The notes beneath the pieces are model-generated. The model was not told the origin of the DNA and did not search any database. It saw only the letters and a list, made by a program, of their open reading frames with translations. This document shows, piece by piece, positions 1 to 6,554 of a stretch of 15,870 nucleotides of DNA. Positions within the stretch are counted from its first letter, which is position 1. Each line of letters begins with the position of its first letter. Source of the stretch: CAZDHT01 sp964505325 (GTDB taxonomy: Bacteria; Planctomycetota; PUPC01); assembly GCA_964505325.1 (NCBI GenBank), contig CAZDHT010000103.1, positions 1 through 15,870 on the forward strand, in the 5' to 3' direction. The position numbers were made by a program, and so were the translations under genes.

Positions 1-1195
1 TCTGTTCCACGACCGCGACATCCTGACCCGCAATGACGACTCTGTGGTCCGCCGGATCGCTGGTGACGTGGTCATTATGCGCCGCTCACGTGGTTATGCT
101 CCCGAGCCCGTCGCCGTCGGGCAGAACGTGCAGGGCGTGATCGCCTGTGGTCCCATGCTGAAGAACTGCGTGGCCGTTGGACGCGGTGAGTTGTGCTATG
201 TCTCGCAGCACATCGGGGAGTTGACGAACCTCGAAACTTATCGCTCGCTCGAACAGACCACGGCGAAGCTGTGCGACATGCTGAAGGTCGAGCCGACGCT
301 TGCCGCCTGCGACATGCATCCCGGCTACCCGAGCACCCGCTTCGCCGAGTCGCTGGGCCTGCCCGTTGTCCGCGTGCAGCATCATCACGCGCACATTGCG
401 GCGTGCATGGCCGAGGACGGCCTGCACGAGCGCGTCATTGGGGTCGCGTTCGACGGGACCGGCTACGGCGAGGACGGGCACACGTGGGGCGGCGAGGTGC
501 TGGTGGCGGACCGGTCGGGCTACGAGCGCGTCGGCCATCTGGCGTACATGAAGATGCCAGGCGGCGACGCCGCCGTCAAACACCCCGGCCGGATGGCGCT
601 CGGCGCGCTCTTCCCGCTCCTGGGGCGGGACGCTGCGCGGGCTGTGCCGTGGATGGACGAAGCGGAGACGGAGGCGGTCCTCGAGCTGCTCGAGCGCGGC
701 GTGAACACGCCGCTCACGGCGGGGATGGGGCGGCTGTTCGACGCCGCATCGGCGCTGCTCGGAGTGTGCACCCGCGCCACGTTCGAAGGCCAGCCGGCCA
801 TCGAGCTGGAAGGCATCGCCGACCCGAACGCCGAAGGAAGTTATCCCGTCGAACTCATCGAGAAGAACGGGCAGCTTGAGGTGGACGGGGCGACGATCCT
901 CGCCGCGGCATGCGAGGACCGGGATTCGCGCGTCGCCGTCCCGACGATTGCGGGCAGATTCCACAACACCATCGTGGGACTTCTGCTAGAATACGCGCGG
1001 GCCGTGCGGGATCGGACGGGACTCAGGCACGTGTGCCTGAGCGGCGGATGCTTCCAGAACGCCCTGTTGCTCGAACGATCAGTTCTGCGCCTCGCCGAGG
1101 AAGAGTTCGTGGTGCATCGGCACCGGCTCGTTCCGCCCAACGACGGCTGTGTCGCACTGGGCCAGATGGTCGTCGCGGCGAATTCGAAAGGATGA
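1..1195 (+). CDS. hypF: Carbamoyltransferase HypF, C-terminal part (5' truncated by window)
   Basis: HypF uses carbamoyl phosphate and ATP to carbamoylate the C-terminal cysteine of HypE, the first step towards the cyanide ligands of NiFe hydrogenase. The reading frame is open from base 2, where it reads LFHDRDILTRNDDSVVRR, a typical internal HypF stretch, so the true start lies upstream. About 397 residues are present of a family length near 750-780; the acylphosphatase, zinc-finger and much of the YrdC-like parts are outside the window. Visible marks of the Kae1-like carbamoyltransferase domain are VSQHIGEL (about 200-223), VQHHHAHIAAC (374-406), DGTGYGEDG (about 452-478), LSGGCFQNALLLE (about 1036-1075) and PPNDGCVALGQ (about 1133-1165). 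The gene ends 9 bp before hypC, so they are probably one operon. Recognition is secure; only the N-terminal architecture is unseen. Confidence 0.96.
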   Translation, partial: LFHDRDILTRNDDSVVRRIAGDVVIMRRSRGYAPEPVAVGQNVQGVIACGPMLKNCVAVGRGELCYVSQHIGELTNLETYRSLEQTTAKLCDMLKVEPTLAACDMHPGYPSTRFAESLGLPVVRVQHHHAHIAACMAEDGLHERVIGVAFDGTGYGEDGHTWGGEVLVADRSGYERVGHLAYMKMPGGDAAVKHPGRMALGALFPLLGRDAARAVPWMDEAETEAVLELLERGVNTPLTAGMGRLFDAASALLGVCTRATFEGQPAIELEGIADPNAEGSYPVELIEKNGQLEVDGATILAAACEDRDSRVAVPTIAGRFHNTIVGLLLEYARAVRDRTGLRHVCLSGGCFQNALLLERSVLRLAEEEFVVHRHRLVPPNDGCVALGQMVVAANSKG

Positions 1196-1204
1196 CAAAA
1201 CCAG

Positions 1205-1444
1205 ATGTGCCTCTCTGTTCCAGGGCGTGTGCTTGAGACCGACGGCGCTCGGGGGACGGTGGACGTCGCGGGCAACACCGTCGACACTGACTTCGCCTTC
1301 ATGCCCGACGTGAAGGCCGGCGAGTACGTGCTCGTGCACGCAGGGTTCGCGATTCAGAAGTACGACGAGGTGGATGCGCTCGAAACCTTGCGCCTGCTCC
1401 AGGAGGCCTACGAAAAAACGCATCACGAACCGGGCGCGAACTGA
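1205..1444 (+). CDS. hypC: Hydrogenase assembly chaperone HypC
   Basis: HypC is a small cytoplasmic chaperone that, with HypD, carries the iron while its CN and CO ligands are added, then delivers it to the hydrogenase large subunit. The 79-residue protein begins MCLSVPGRVLE. Cys2, exposed after removal of Met1, is the essential iron/large-subunit contact in the family. The middle FMPDVKAGEYVLVHAGFAIQ is the conserved beta-barrel segment, and the C-terminal helix (ETLRLLQEAYEK) is also typical. Length is normal. The ATG follows the hypF stop by 9 bp, with an AAAGG at 1188-1192 as a rather distant ribosome site. It lies between hypF and hypD, as in many hyp operons. Confidence 0.96.
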   Translation: MCLSVPGRVLETDGARGTVDVAGNTVDTDFAFMPDVKAGEYVLVHAGFAIQKYDEVDALETLRLLQEAYEKTHHEPGAN

Positions 1445-1460
1445 AGGGCTCCAACATAAC

Positions 1461-1514
1461 GGTGGGGCCGACATTCTTGTCGGCCGGACGGCAGGCAGGA
1501 ATGCCTGCCCCACC
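1461..1514. repeat. 54-bp REP/BIME-like compound palindrome between hypC and hypD
   Basis: The element is bounded by perfect 8-bp inverted ends, GGTGGGGC (1461-1468) and GCCCCACC (1507-1514). Inside are two hairpins: 1466-1485 with 8-bp arms GGCCGACA/TGTCGGCC around TTCT, and 1491-1508 with 7-bp arms GCAGGCA/TGCCTGC around GGAA. The two halves are diverged inverted copies of each other. This layout resembles dispersed REP-type elements that RAYT transposases mobilise, but no second copy or transposase is in the window. No T-run follows, so it is not an ordinary intrinsic terminator, though it could stabilise the upstream message. It fills much of the 148-bp hypC-hypD gap. Confidence 0.7.
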
Positions 1515-1592
1515 AAGGTTCTGCTAGAGGCCCTGAATGGCCCACGTGGGACATTGGATTCGCGCCGTCTTCACGGTGACCGGGCGCGTGAA

Positions 1593-2681
1593 ATGACGCT
1601 GGCTGAGAAAGGCTACCGGGACAAGGAGTTGGCGCGGCAGATCCTGGGCCGCATCCGGAGCAAGATGGACGGTGCGCCGCCTGTTCGGCTCATGGAGGTG
1701 TGCGGAACGCACACGATGTCCATCGGCAGGTCCGGCCTGCGCCGCGCCGTACCCGCGAATCTCGCGCTGCTGTCGGGGCCGGGCTGCCCGGTGTGCGTCA
1801 CGCCCGGTGGGTACGTCGATGCCGCGGCGCGGCTCGCGCTCGGCGGCGTGACCGTCGTGACGTTCGGCGACATGGTCCGCGTGCCCGGGAACACTACTTC
1901 GCTGGAGGAAGCGCGGGCGAAGGGCGGCCGGCTGGTGGTGGCCGCGTCCGTCACCGCCGCACTGGACATTGCCCGGCAGGAAGACGGCGAAATCGTCTTT
2001 CTGGCTGTGGGTTTTGAAACGACGGCGCCGACCATCGCAGCCGCCGTGCTGGCGGCGGAACGGGAACGGCTGCACAATTTCTCGGTGCTCGTGTCGCACA
2101 AGCTGGTGCCGCCGGCGCTGCGGTTGATCCTGGCCGATCCGGAGTGTGCCGTTTCCGGCTTCATCTTGCCCGGCCACGTCAGCACGATCATCGGGACAGA
2201 GCCGTATCGATTCCTCGCGGACGAGTTCCGCGTTCCGGGTACCGTGGCCGGATTCGAGTTGATCGACGTGCTCGTGGCGATCGAATCGCTGGTGAGCATG
2301 GTTCGGGGCAACCAGCCGGCAATAGCCAACGCGTACACCCGCGTGGTGCGGACCGAAGGCAACCCAAGAGCTTGGGACGCCGTGCGGCGGGTGTTCGAGG
2401 TTGTGGACACCGCGTGGCGCGGCATCGGCGCGATCCCGCAGAGCGGGCTCGCGCTGCGAGAGAAGTATGCCGCCTTCGACGCGGCCCGACGGTACCGAGT
2501 CGAGCTGAGCGACTACCGGCTGCCCGAGGGATGCGCCTGCGGGGGGGTGCTTCGCGGCCTGATCCGGCCGGCGGAGTGTCCGTTGTTCGGCAACGCATGC
2601 ACGCCGGAGTCGCCCGTTGGGCCGTGCATGGTTTCCGTCGAGGGAGCCTGTGCGGTCAGCTACAAGTACGGAGAGAAATGA
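1593..2681 (+). CDS. hypD: Hydrogenase maturation protein HypD (iron-sulfur)
   Basis: HypD is the [4Fe-4S] protein that, together with HypC, is the scaffold on which the Fe(CN)2CO moiety is built; it receives cyanide from HypE. The frame is open further upstream through the palindrome, but the only in-frame ATG giving a normal family length (362 residues) is at 1593. Catalytic cysteines are visible as EVCGTHTM (Cys37) and GPGCPVC (Cys65, Cys68), matching the Cys41/69/72 set of E. coli HypD. Further family marks are GFETTAPTI and LPGHVSTIIG. The C-terminal cluster-binding region starts near residue 312 with EGCACGGVLRG and has cysteines at about 314, 316, 329, 336, 345 and 353. No strong ribosome site precedes the start. 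The stop codon directly abuts the hypE ATG. Confidence 0.97.
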   Translation: MTLAEKGYRDKELARQILGRIRSKMDGAPPVRLMEVCGTHTMSIGRSGLRRAVPANLALLSGPGCPVCVTPGGYVDAAARLALGGVTVVTFGDMVRVPGNTTSLEEARAKGGRLVVAASVTAALDIARQEDGEIVFLAVGFETTAPTIAAAVLAAERERLHNFSVLVSHKLVPPALRLILADPECAVSGFILPGHVSTIIGTEPYRFLADEFRVPGTVAGFELIDVLVAIESLVSMVRGNQPAIANAYTRVVRTEGNPRAWDAVRRVFEVVDTAWRGIGAIPQSGLALREKYAAFDAARRYRVELSDYRLPEGCACGGVLRGLIRPAECPLFGNACTPESPVGPCMVSVEGACAVSYKYGEK

Positions 2682-3680
2682 ATGGGCGACCAACTGGTCG
2701 AGCTGGCGCACGGCGGCGGCGGAACCATGACCGCCGAGCTGATCGGGTTGATTCAGGAATACGTGGGTAACCCGCTGCTGGACCGGCTGGAAGATTCGGC
2801 CTGCGTGGAGTTGAGCGGGCGAGTGGCCTTCACGACGGATTCTTTCGTGGTGAGCCCGCTCGAGTTCCCGGGCGGGGACATCGGCCGGCTCGCCGTAGCG
2901 GGCACGGTCAACGACCTCGCCGTGACGGGGGCGGTCCCGAAATACATCTCGCTGTCGCTGGTCATCGAAGAGGGGATGCCCTTCGACCTGCTGCGGCGCC
3001 TGCTCGGCTCTCTCAAGGCGGCGGCGGACGAGGCCGGCGTGCTCGTCGCGTGCGGCGACACGAAAGTGGTCGAGCGCGGCAAAGCAGACGGGGTCTACAT
3101 CACGACGTCGGGCCTGGGCGAGATTCCGGAAGGCGTCGACATCTCGGCTCACAACGCGGCGCCGGGCGACGCCGTCATCGTGAGCGGCGCGATCGGCCTG
3201 CACGGCGTGGCGGTGATGGCCGCCCGTGAGAGCCTTGGCTTCGCGAGTTCGGCGGCCTCGGACGTAGCGCCGCTGAACCGGATGCTCGAGCCACTCGTTC
3301 AAGAACTGGACGTTCACGCGATGCGGGACCCGACTCGGGGCGGATGTGCCTCGGCTTTGCACGAAATCGCGGCGGCGTCAGGAGTTACGATTGTCCTCGA
3401 CGAAGAGGCGCTGCCCATACCCGAGGTGGTCGAGGGGGCCTGTGCCTTGTTAGGGACCGAGCCGCTCGAAATGCCCAACGAGGGTAAAGCCCTGATCTTA
3501 CTCCCTGACACTCAAGCACTTAGGGCGATTGAGATTCTGCGTGGGCACCCACACGGAAGCGAAGCGTGCAAGATCGGAGAAGTGACGGAAGCGGGCAGCT
3601 TTCCAGTGACGCTCTCGACCGCGCTGGGCGAGAGGCTGGTCGATGCCCCTCGCGGCGAGCTCTTGCCGAGAATTTGCTAG
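2682..3680 (+). CDS. hypE: Carbamoyl dehydratase HypE
   Basis: HypE accepts the carbamoyl group from HypF on its C-terminal cysteine and dehydrates it with ATP to a thiocyanate, the cyanide donor for HypC/HypD. The 332-residue protein is a PurM/AIR-synthase-fold ATPase. It has AHGGGGTMTAELI near the N-terminus, TTDSFVVSPLEFPGGDIG and AGTVNDLAVTGAVPKYIS, VACGDTKVV, and DPTRGGCASALHEIA. It ends PRIC, with the obligatory terminal cysteine intact, so it should be functional. The ATG begins on the base after the hypD stop and is preceded by GGAGAG at 2670-2675, implying translational coupling. It is the last hyp gene before an unrelated regulatory module. Confidence 0.97.
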   Translation: MGDQLVELAHGGGGTMTAELIGLIQEYVGNPLLDRLEDSACVELSGRVAFTTDSFVVSPLEFPGGDIGRLAVAGTVNDLAVTGAVPKYISLSLVIEEGMPFDLLRRLLGSLKAAADEAGVLVACGDTKVVERGKADGVYITTSGLGEIPEGVDISAHNAAPGDAVIVSGAIGLHGVAVMAARESLGFASSAASDVAPLNRMLEPLVQELDVHAMRDPTRGGCASALHEIAAASGVTIVLDEEALPIPEVVEGACALLGTEPLEMPNEGKALILLPDTQALRAIEILRGHPHGSEACKIGEVTEAGSFPVTLSTALGERLVDAPRGELLPRIC

Positions 3681-3721
3681 TTCTTGCTGAGATTTTACAA
3701 TTTTCGGCAAAATCGCAGCAA
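3661..3721. promoter_or_regulatory. Four-copy TTGCYG motif with two competing stem structures
   Basis: Two direct copies, TCTTGCCGAGAATTT (3661-3675, inside the hypE end) and TCTTGCTGAGATTTT (3682-3696), match at 13 of 15 bases at a 21-bp period. Two inverted copies overlap at 3698-3721 (complement reads TTGCTGCGATTTT then TGCCGAAAATTG). As RNA, 3663-3674 can pair with 3699-3710 (12 pairs, one G-U), or 3684-3696 with 3709-3721 (12 of 13). The helices share 3709-3710 and are interleaved, so they are mutually exclusive or pseudoknotted. No T-run follows on the + strand. It lies just upstream of the sigma-factor gene. The symmetry is seen directly; a role as operator or attenuator is inference. 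Confidence 0.45.
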
Positions 3722-3759
3722 AAAGCCCGGCGAAGGTATCCTTTACTCTGGAACGGCCA

Positions 3760-4296
3760 ATGGCGAAAGAGACCGCCATAGAGGACGCGGAAGCCGTTGC
3801 TCGTTGCCTCGGCGGCGATCGGGACGCGTTCGACACGTTGGTGCGGCGCTACAGGGCGCTTGCCGTGGGGGTCTCGTTCTCCACATGTCGCGACCGTGCG
3901 CTGGCCGAGGACATCGCTCAGGAGGCGTTCATCCGGGCGTACAAGTGCCTGAATCAGCTCACGCGCCACGAGTCGTTCTGTGCGTGGCTGATGAACATTG
4001 TGAAGAACGCGGCGCTCCGTGCCGCGCAAAACGTGGCCCGACGCGAACAGGTGTACAAGCTCGCGTCGGTGGATCGCGGGCCGCATACCGAGAACCCGAC
4101 GGCGGCGATGGAATTCGCCGAGTTGCTGGGACGGATCGACGAGAGTTCGCAGCAGGTGTTGACACTCAAGTATCTGCACGGGATGACCTGTGCTGAGATT
4201 GGCTCGACGCTGGGGGTGCCTACCGGCACCGTGACCAGCAAGATCAGCCGGGCGTTGAGCAGCCTGCGCGAGGTCGCCCGAAGGGGAAACCGATGA
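3760..4296 (+). CDS. ECF-type RNA polymerase sigma factor
   Basis: This 178-residue protein is a group 4 (extracytoplasmic function) sigma factor that directs RNA polymerase to a private set of promoters. Region 2 spans about residues 24-92: FDTLVRRYRALA, then AEDIAQEAFIRAYKCL (region 2.2 core contact) and FCAWLMNIVKNAAL (2.3/2.4, -10 reading). Region 4 spans about 117-171, with LTLKYLHGMTCAEIG and the helix-turn-helix LGVPTGTVTSKISRAL for the -35. There is no sigma 1.1 or region 3, as expected. The ATG at 3760 follows GGAA at 3750-3753. The stop overlaps the anti-sigma start by 4 bp (ATGA), the usual arrangement for a sigma/anti-sigma pair. I see no clear GGAAC-type autoregulatory promoter upstream. 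Confidence 0.94.
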   Translation: MAKETAIEDAEAVARCLGGDRDAFDTLVRRYRALAVGVSFSTCRDRALAEDIAQEAFIRAYKCLNQLTRHESFCAWLMNIVKNAALRAAQNVARREQVYKLASVDRGPHTENPTAAMEFAELLGRIDESSQQVLTLKYLHGMTCAEIGSTLGVPTGTVTSKISRALSSLREVARRGNR

Positions 4297-5465
4297 AGAG
4301 CGACTGTGAGAAGTGCCAGGAGTTGATTCGGCGCGGGGCATACATCGACCCGAGCGCCGAGGGCTTTGATGAGATGGCCGAGCACGTGGCCGCGTGCCCC
4401 GAATGCGCCAAGCTGTTGAAGAAAATACGCGACCTGGAGGGCTCGGTCCGCGCGGCGTTTCGTTGGGCGGATCCCGGCGAAGGGTTCAACGCGCGGGTCA
4501 TGAGAGCCATCGCGGCGCCGCCTAGGTCGAGCTTGTTCTGGCGGTTTGCGCCGCTGGCCGCCGCAGCCGCGATCGTGCTCGCCGTGCTGGCCGCGATCAT
4601 TACCGGTAGGCCGTCCGGCGACACACTCCGGCTGGCGCGCATCTCTGGCGAACTCACCTTGGCTAAGGGCGGCGAGGTCGCGCGGAGCATCCCGATTGAT
4701 GCCGACGTGGTGGTGCCCGAGTCACAGGTGGCGCTGGAGGTCGTGCACGGCGTCGGACTCGCGCTTCGCCCGCACAGCGTGTTCCGCATCTTGCCCGCGT
4801 CGACCACCGGATACACCCGTCTCGACCTGAAGCGCGGGGGAGCCGCGATCAGCGTCAAGACCGATGCGAAGGCAGACAAGCTGGAGGTGGGGCTCGAAGG
4901 CTTTTCGATCCTCACCAGTGACGCGGACTTCCTGGTGGAGACGCGGACGAACGGCGCTCTGCCCGGGCTGTATGTGGACCGCGGGCGGGTGGTGGTCAGT
5001 TTCGGCGGGGGTGTTTCGGTGGTGGAGCGCGGCGAGCACGTCGAGTTGGTGGCCGACCAGCTTCTGAGCCGGGTTCGCTCCGGCGAGGCGCGGATTAAGG
5101 CCGACTTGGCGGCGCTCGACGCGCACTGTCGCGACCTTCAGACGCAAATCGCTCGGTACGAGGCGATGGTGCAGACGTACGGCGTGCGGCGGCGCGAGCG
5201 GAACGACGAACTGGTGATGGCGCAGGAGGCCCTGACCGTCGCCCCCGACCAGGAAACGGCCCGCGAGCTGGAAAAGCGGATCAGCAAGGAAATGGCGGCG
5301 GTCGAGAACCTCGATTTCGTCATGGGCGAGCACATCGCCAAGATGAGCACACTTCGTGGCGAGCTTCCGAAGCGATTGAACGAGCTGCGGCGCAAGCGGG
5401 CCATGGCGATGCAGCAGAGAGAGAAGTGCAAGGCGGGCCTCGCCCTGCTGGCAGGCCTGAGATAA
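4293..5465 (+). CDS. Membrane anti-sigma factor: zinc finger, TM, FecR-like domain, coiled coil
   Basis: The 390-residue protein has the expected make-up of the partner of the upstream ECF sigma factor. Residues 1-45 are a cytoplasmic zinc-binding anti-sigma module with the HxxxCxxC signature HVAACPEC (His31, Cys35, Cys38) plus Cys5 and Cys8. One membrane span lies at about 83-104 (PLAAAAAIVLAVLAAII). Residues about 112-252 are beta-rich and FecR-like (VPESQVALEV, LDLKRGGAAISVKT, DADFLVETRT, LYVDRGRVVVSF, VERGEHVEL). Residues about 265-380 are charged, heptad-like helix, probably coiled coil, in the periplasm. The final coiled coil is unusual for the family and may contact other proteins. The gene overlaps the sigma gene by 4 bp and ends 25 bp before the first LTxxQ paralog. 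Anti-sigma activity is inferred from domain and context. Confidence 0.86.
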   Translation: MKSDCEKCQELIRRGAYIDPSAEGFDEMAEHVAACPECAKLLKKIRDLEGSVRAAFRWADPGEGFNARVMRAIAAPPRSSLFWRFAPLAAAAAIVLAVLAAIITGRPSGDTLRLARISGELTLAKGGEVARSIPIDADVVVPESQVALEVVHGVGLALRPHSVFRILPASTTGYTRLDLKRGGAAISVKTDAKADKLEVGLEGFSILTSDADFLVETRTNGALPGLYVDRGRVVVSFGGGVSVVERGEHVELVADQLLSRVRSGEARIKADLAALDAHCRDLQTQIARYEAMVQTYGVRRRERNDELVMAQEALTVAPDQETARELEKRISKEMAAVENLDFVMGEHIAKMSTLRGELPKRLNELRRKRAMAMQQREKCKAGLALLAGLR

Positions 5466-5490
5466 CAGCGCATTTCGCGGAGACGCACGA

Positions 5491-6468
5491 ATGAGAAGGC
5501 TCTGGATGGTGGCGGCTGTGTTGGCGATCCCGTGGAGTGCCCGTGCAGCGCAGGAGAATGGATCGCCGTACCGCGCCTATGGGAGCTGGCGTTCGCTGGC
5601 CTATCAGCTTCCGGGCGCCTACCGCTTCATCGACCGGCTCGACCTGACAGAAGAGCAGCAGAAAGCCCTCGACAAGGTGTACCAGGATTGGTCGACCGAG
5701 CGCCGCGAACTGATGCGGAAAGCGCTCGAGACCCTGCCGCCGCTGACCGCCGAGGAGCGCAAGGACCCCGAGCGGCTGAAGGCGTACTACGCCAAGCGAA
5801 CCGAGCTCTACAAGGCGGCGCAGATCCCGCCACCCGTCGCACTGGTCAACCTCATCCTGTCGGACGAGCAGGTCGGAAGGATCCTCGAGGCGAACAAGGT
5901 CGTCGAGGCGTGGAGGAAATCGCTCGCCGAATGTATGGAAACCTACGACGCGAAGCTGGACGGTCTCCTCGGCCCGGCGCCCGAGGATCAGCCCGCTTCG
6001 AGGACCTACATGTACCAGATGTTCGACGCATTGATCCCCGGCGGCTCGCTCCTGGTCAGGCTGAAGCTATCAGACGAGCAGACCGCAGCGCTGGAGGGCC
6101 TGCGCAAGAGGTATTACACGGAGTACCGGGAGAAGCTGGCTCCGCTCAGTCTGTCGCTCCGGGGCGGACAGATTTCGCACGCGCACATGAGAGCCGCCGG
6201 CCGGAGCGTCGGCGCCAAGGCCCAGGCGGAAGTCAAGGAGAAGCATCGGAAGCTGCTCAGGAAGGTTCTGACGGAAGCACAGCAGAGCCTGCTTGCCGAT
6301 GCGAGCAAGATCGTCGAAGAGCGGGACAAGGTCATCTGGGATCGCTACTTGCAGTACGTCGAGGAGTTCTCGGCCATACTGCCCGCGCCGAAGTCACCCG
6401 AGCGAGCCCCTGCGGGCGCCAAGTCACCCGGCGTCCCGGGCAAGAAGGATACAGAGAAGGGGAAGTAG
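5491..6468 (+). CDS. Exported helical protein with four LTxxQ-type motifs (paralog 1)
   Basis: No specific family name can be given with certainty. The 325-residue protein starts with a signal peptide, MRRLWMVAAVLAIPWSARA, with likely cleavage before AQ. The remainder is predicted largely helical and charged. Four LTxxQ-type motifs recur at steady intervals: LTEEQ (52-56), LSDEQ (123-127), LSDEQ (193-197) and LTEAQ (260-264). Such motifs define the CpxP/Spy/ZraP/CnrX group of periplasmic chaperones and sensors, which usually carry two. Blocks shared with the next two genes include WRSLAY, LPGAY, ILEANKVVEAW, KLDGLLGPAPE and VEERDKVIWDRY. The tail is rich in Pro, Lys and Ala. GGAG at 5479-5482 is the ribosome site. 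The 25-bp gap places it in the sigma/anti-sigma operon. A role as ligand of, or signal to, the anti-sigma factor is inference. Confidence 0.88.
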   Translation: MRRLWMVAAVLAIPWSARAAQENGSPYRAYGSWRSLAYQLPGAYRFIDRLDLTEEQQKALDKVYQDWSTERRELMRKALETLPPLTAEERKDPERLKAYYAKRTELYKAAQIPPPVALVNLILSDEQVGRILEANKVVEAWRKSLAECMETYDAKLDGLLGPAPEDQPASRTYMYQMFDALIPGGSLLVRLKLSDEQTAALEGLRKRYYTEYREKLAPLSLSLRGGQISHAHMRAAGRSVGAKAQAEVKEKHRKLLRKVLTEAQQSLLADASKIVEERDKVIWDRYLQYVEEFSAILPAPKSPERAPAGAKSPGVPGKKDTEKGK

Positions 6469-6496
6469 TCGGCACACGCCGCGTCGGGTTGGCCGG

Positions 6497-6530
6497 GCGG
6501 GAACGGCACAGCCGGCCCGCTTGTATTCTT
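6497..6530 (+). terminator. Hairpin with T-rich tail between paralogs 1 and 2
   Basis: GCGGG (6497-6501) pairs with CCCGC (6516-6520), and inside it CGGC (6504-6507) pairs with GCCG (6511-6514) around an ACA loop. The only flaw is a small AA/G internal bulge. TTGTATTCTT (6521-6530, seven T of ten) follows directly. This is a good intrinsic terminator or attenuator shape within the 86-bp gap. It could lower transcription of the second and third paralogs relative to the sigma/anti-sigma genes and first paralog, unless those have their own promoters. The fold was read by eye, with no energy calculation. Confidence 0.5.
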
Positions 6531-6554
6531 GAGCGCAGAAGAGGAGATGAAGAA

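Noticed and set aside
1466..1520. Intrinsic terminator between hypC and hypD
   Set aside because: The palindrome is followed by AAGGTTCTGC with no T-run, and hypD has no other clear promoter.
1524..3362. Long minus-strand open frame (612 codons) opposite hypD and hypE
   Set aside because: It covers two clear + strand genes and its product is a low-complexity Arg/His/Gln-rich sequence without domains, the usual antisense shadow in GC-rich DNA.
6499..6526. ECF-type promoter GGGAAC-16-TTGTAT before paralog 2
   Set aside because: The same bases form a better hairpin with T-rich tail, and the -10 side does not match a known ECF pattern.
5532..6554. Apparent 671-codon + strand fusion ending at 7547
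   Set aside because: The first part is an out-of-frame shadow of paralog 1. The real gene begins at GTG 6555 with a ribosome site and signal peptide.
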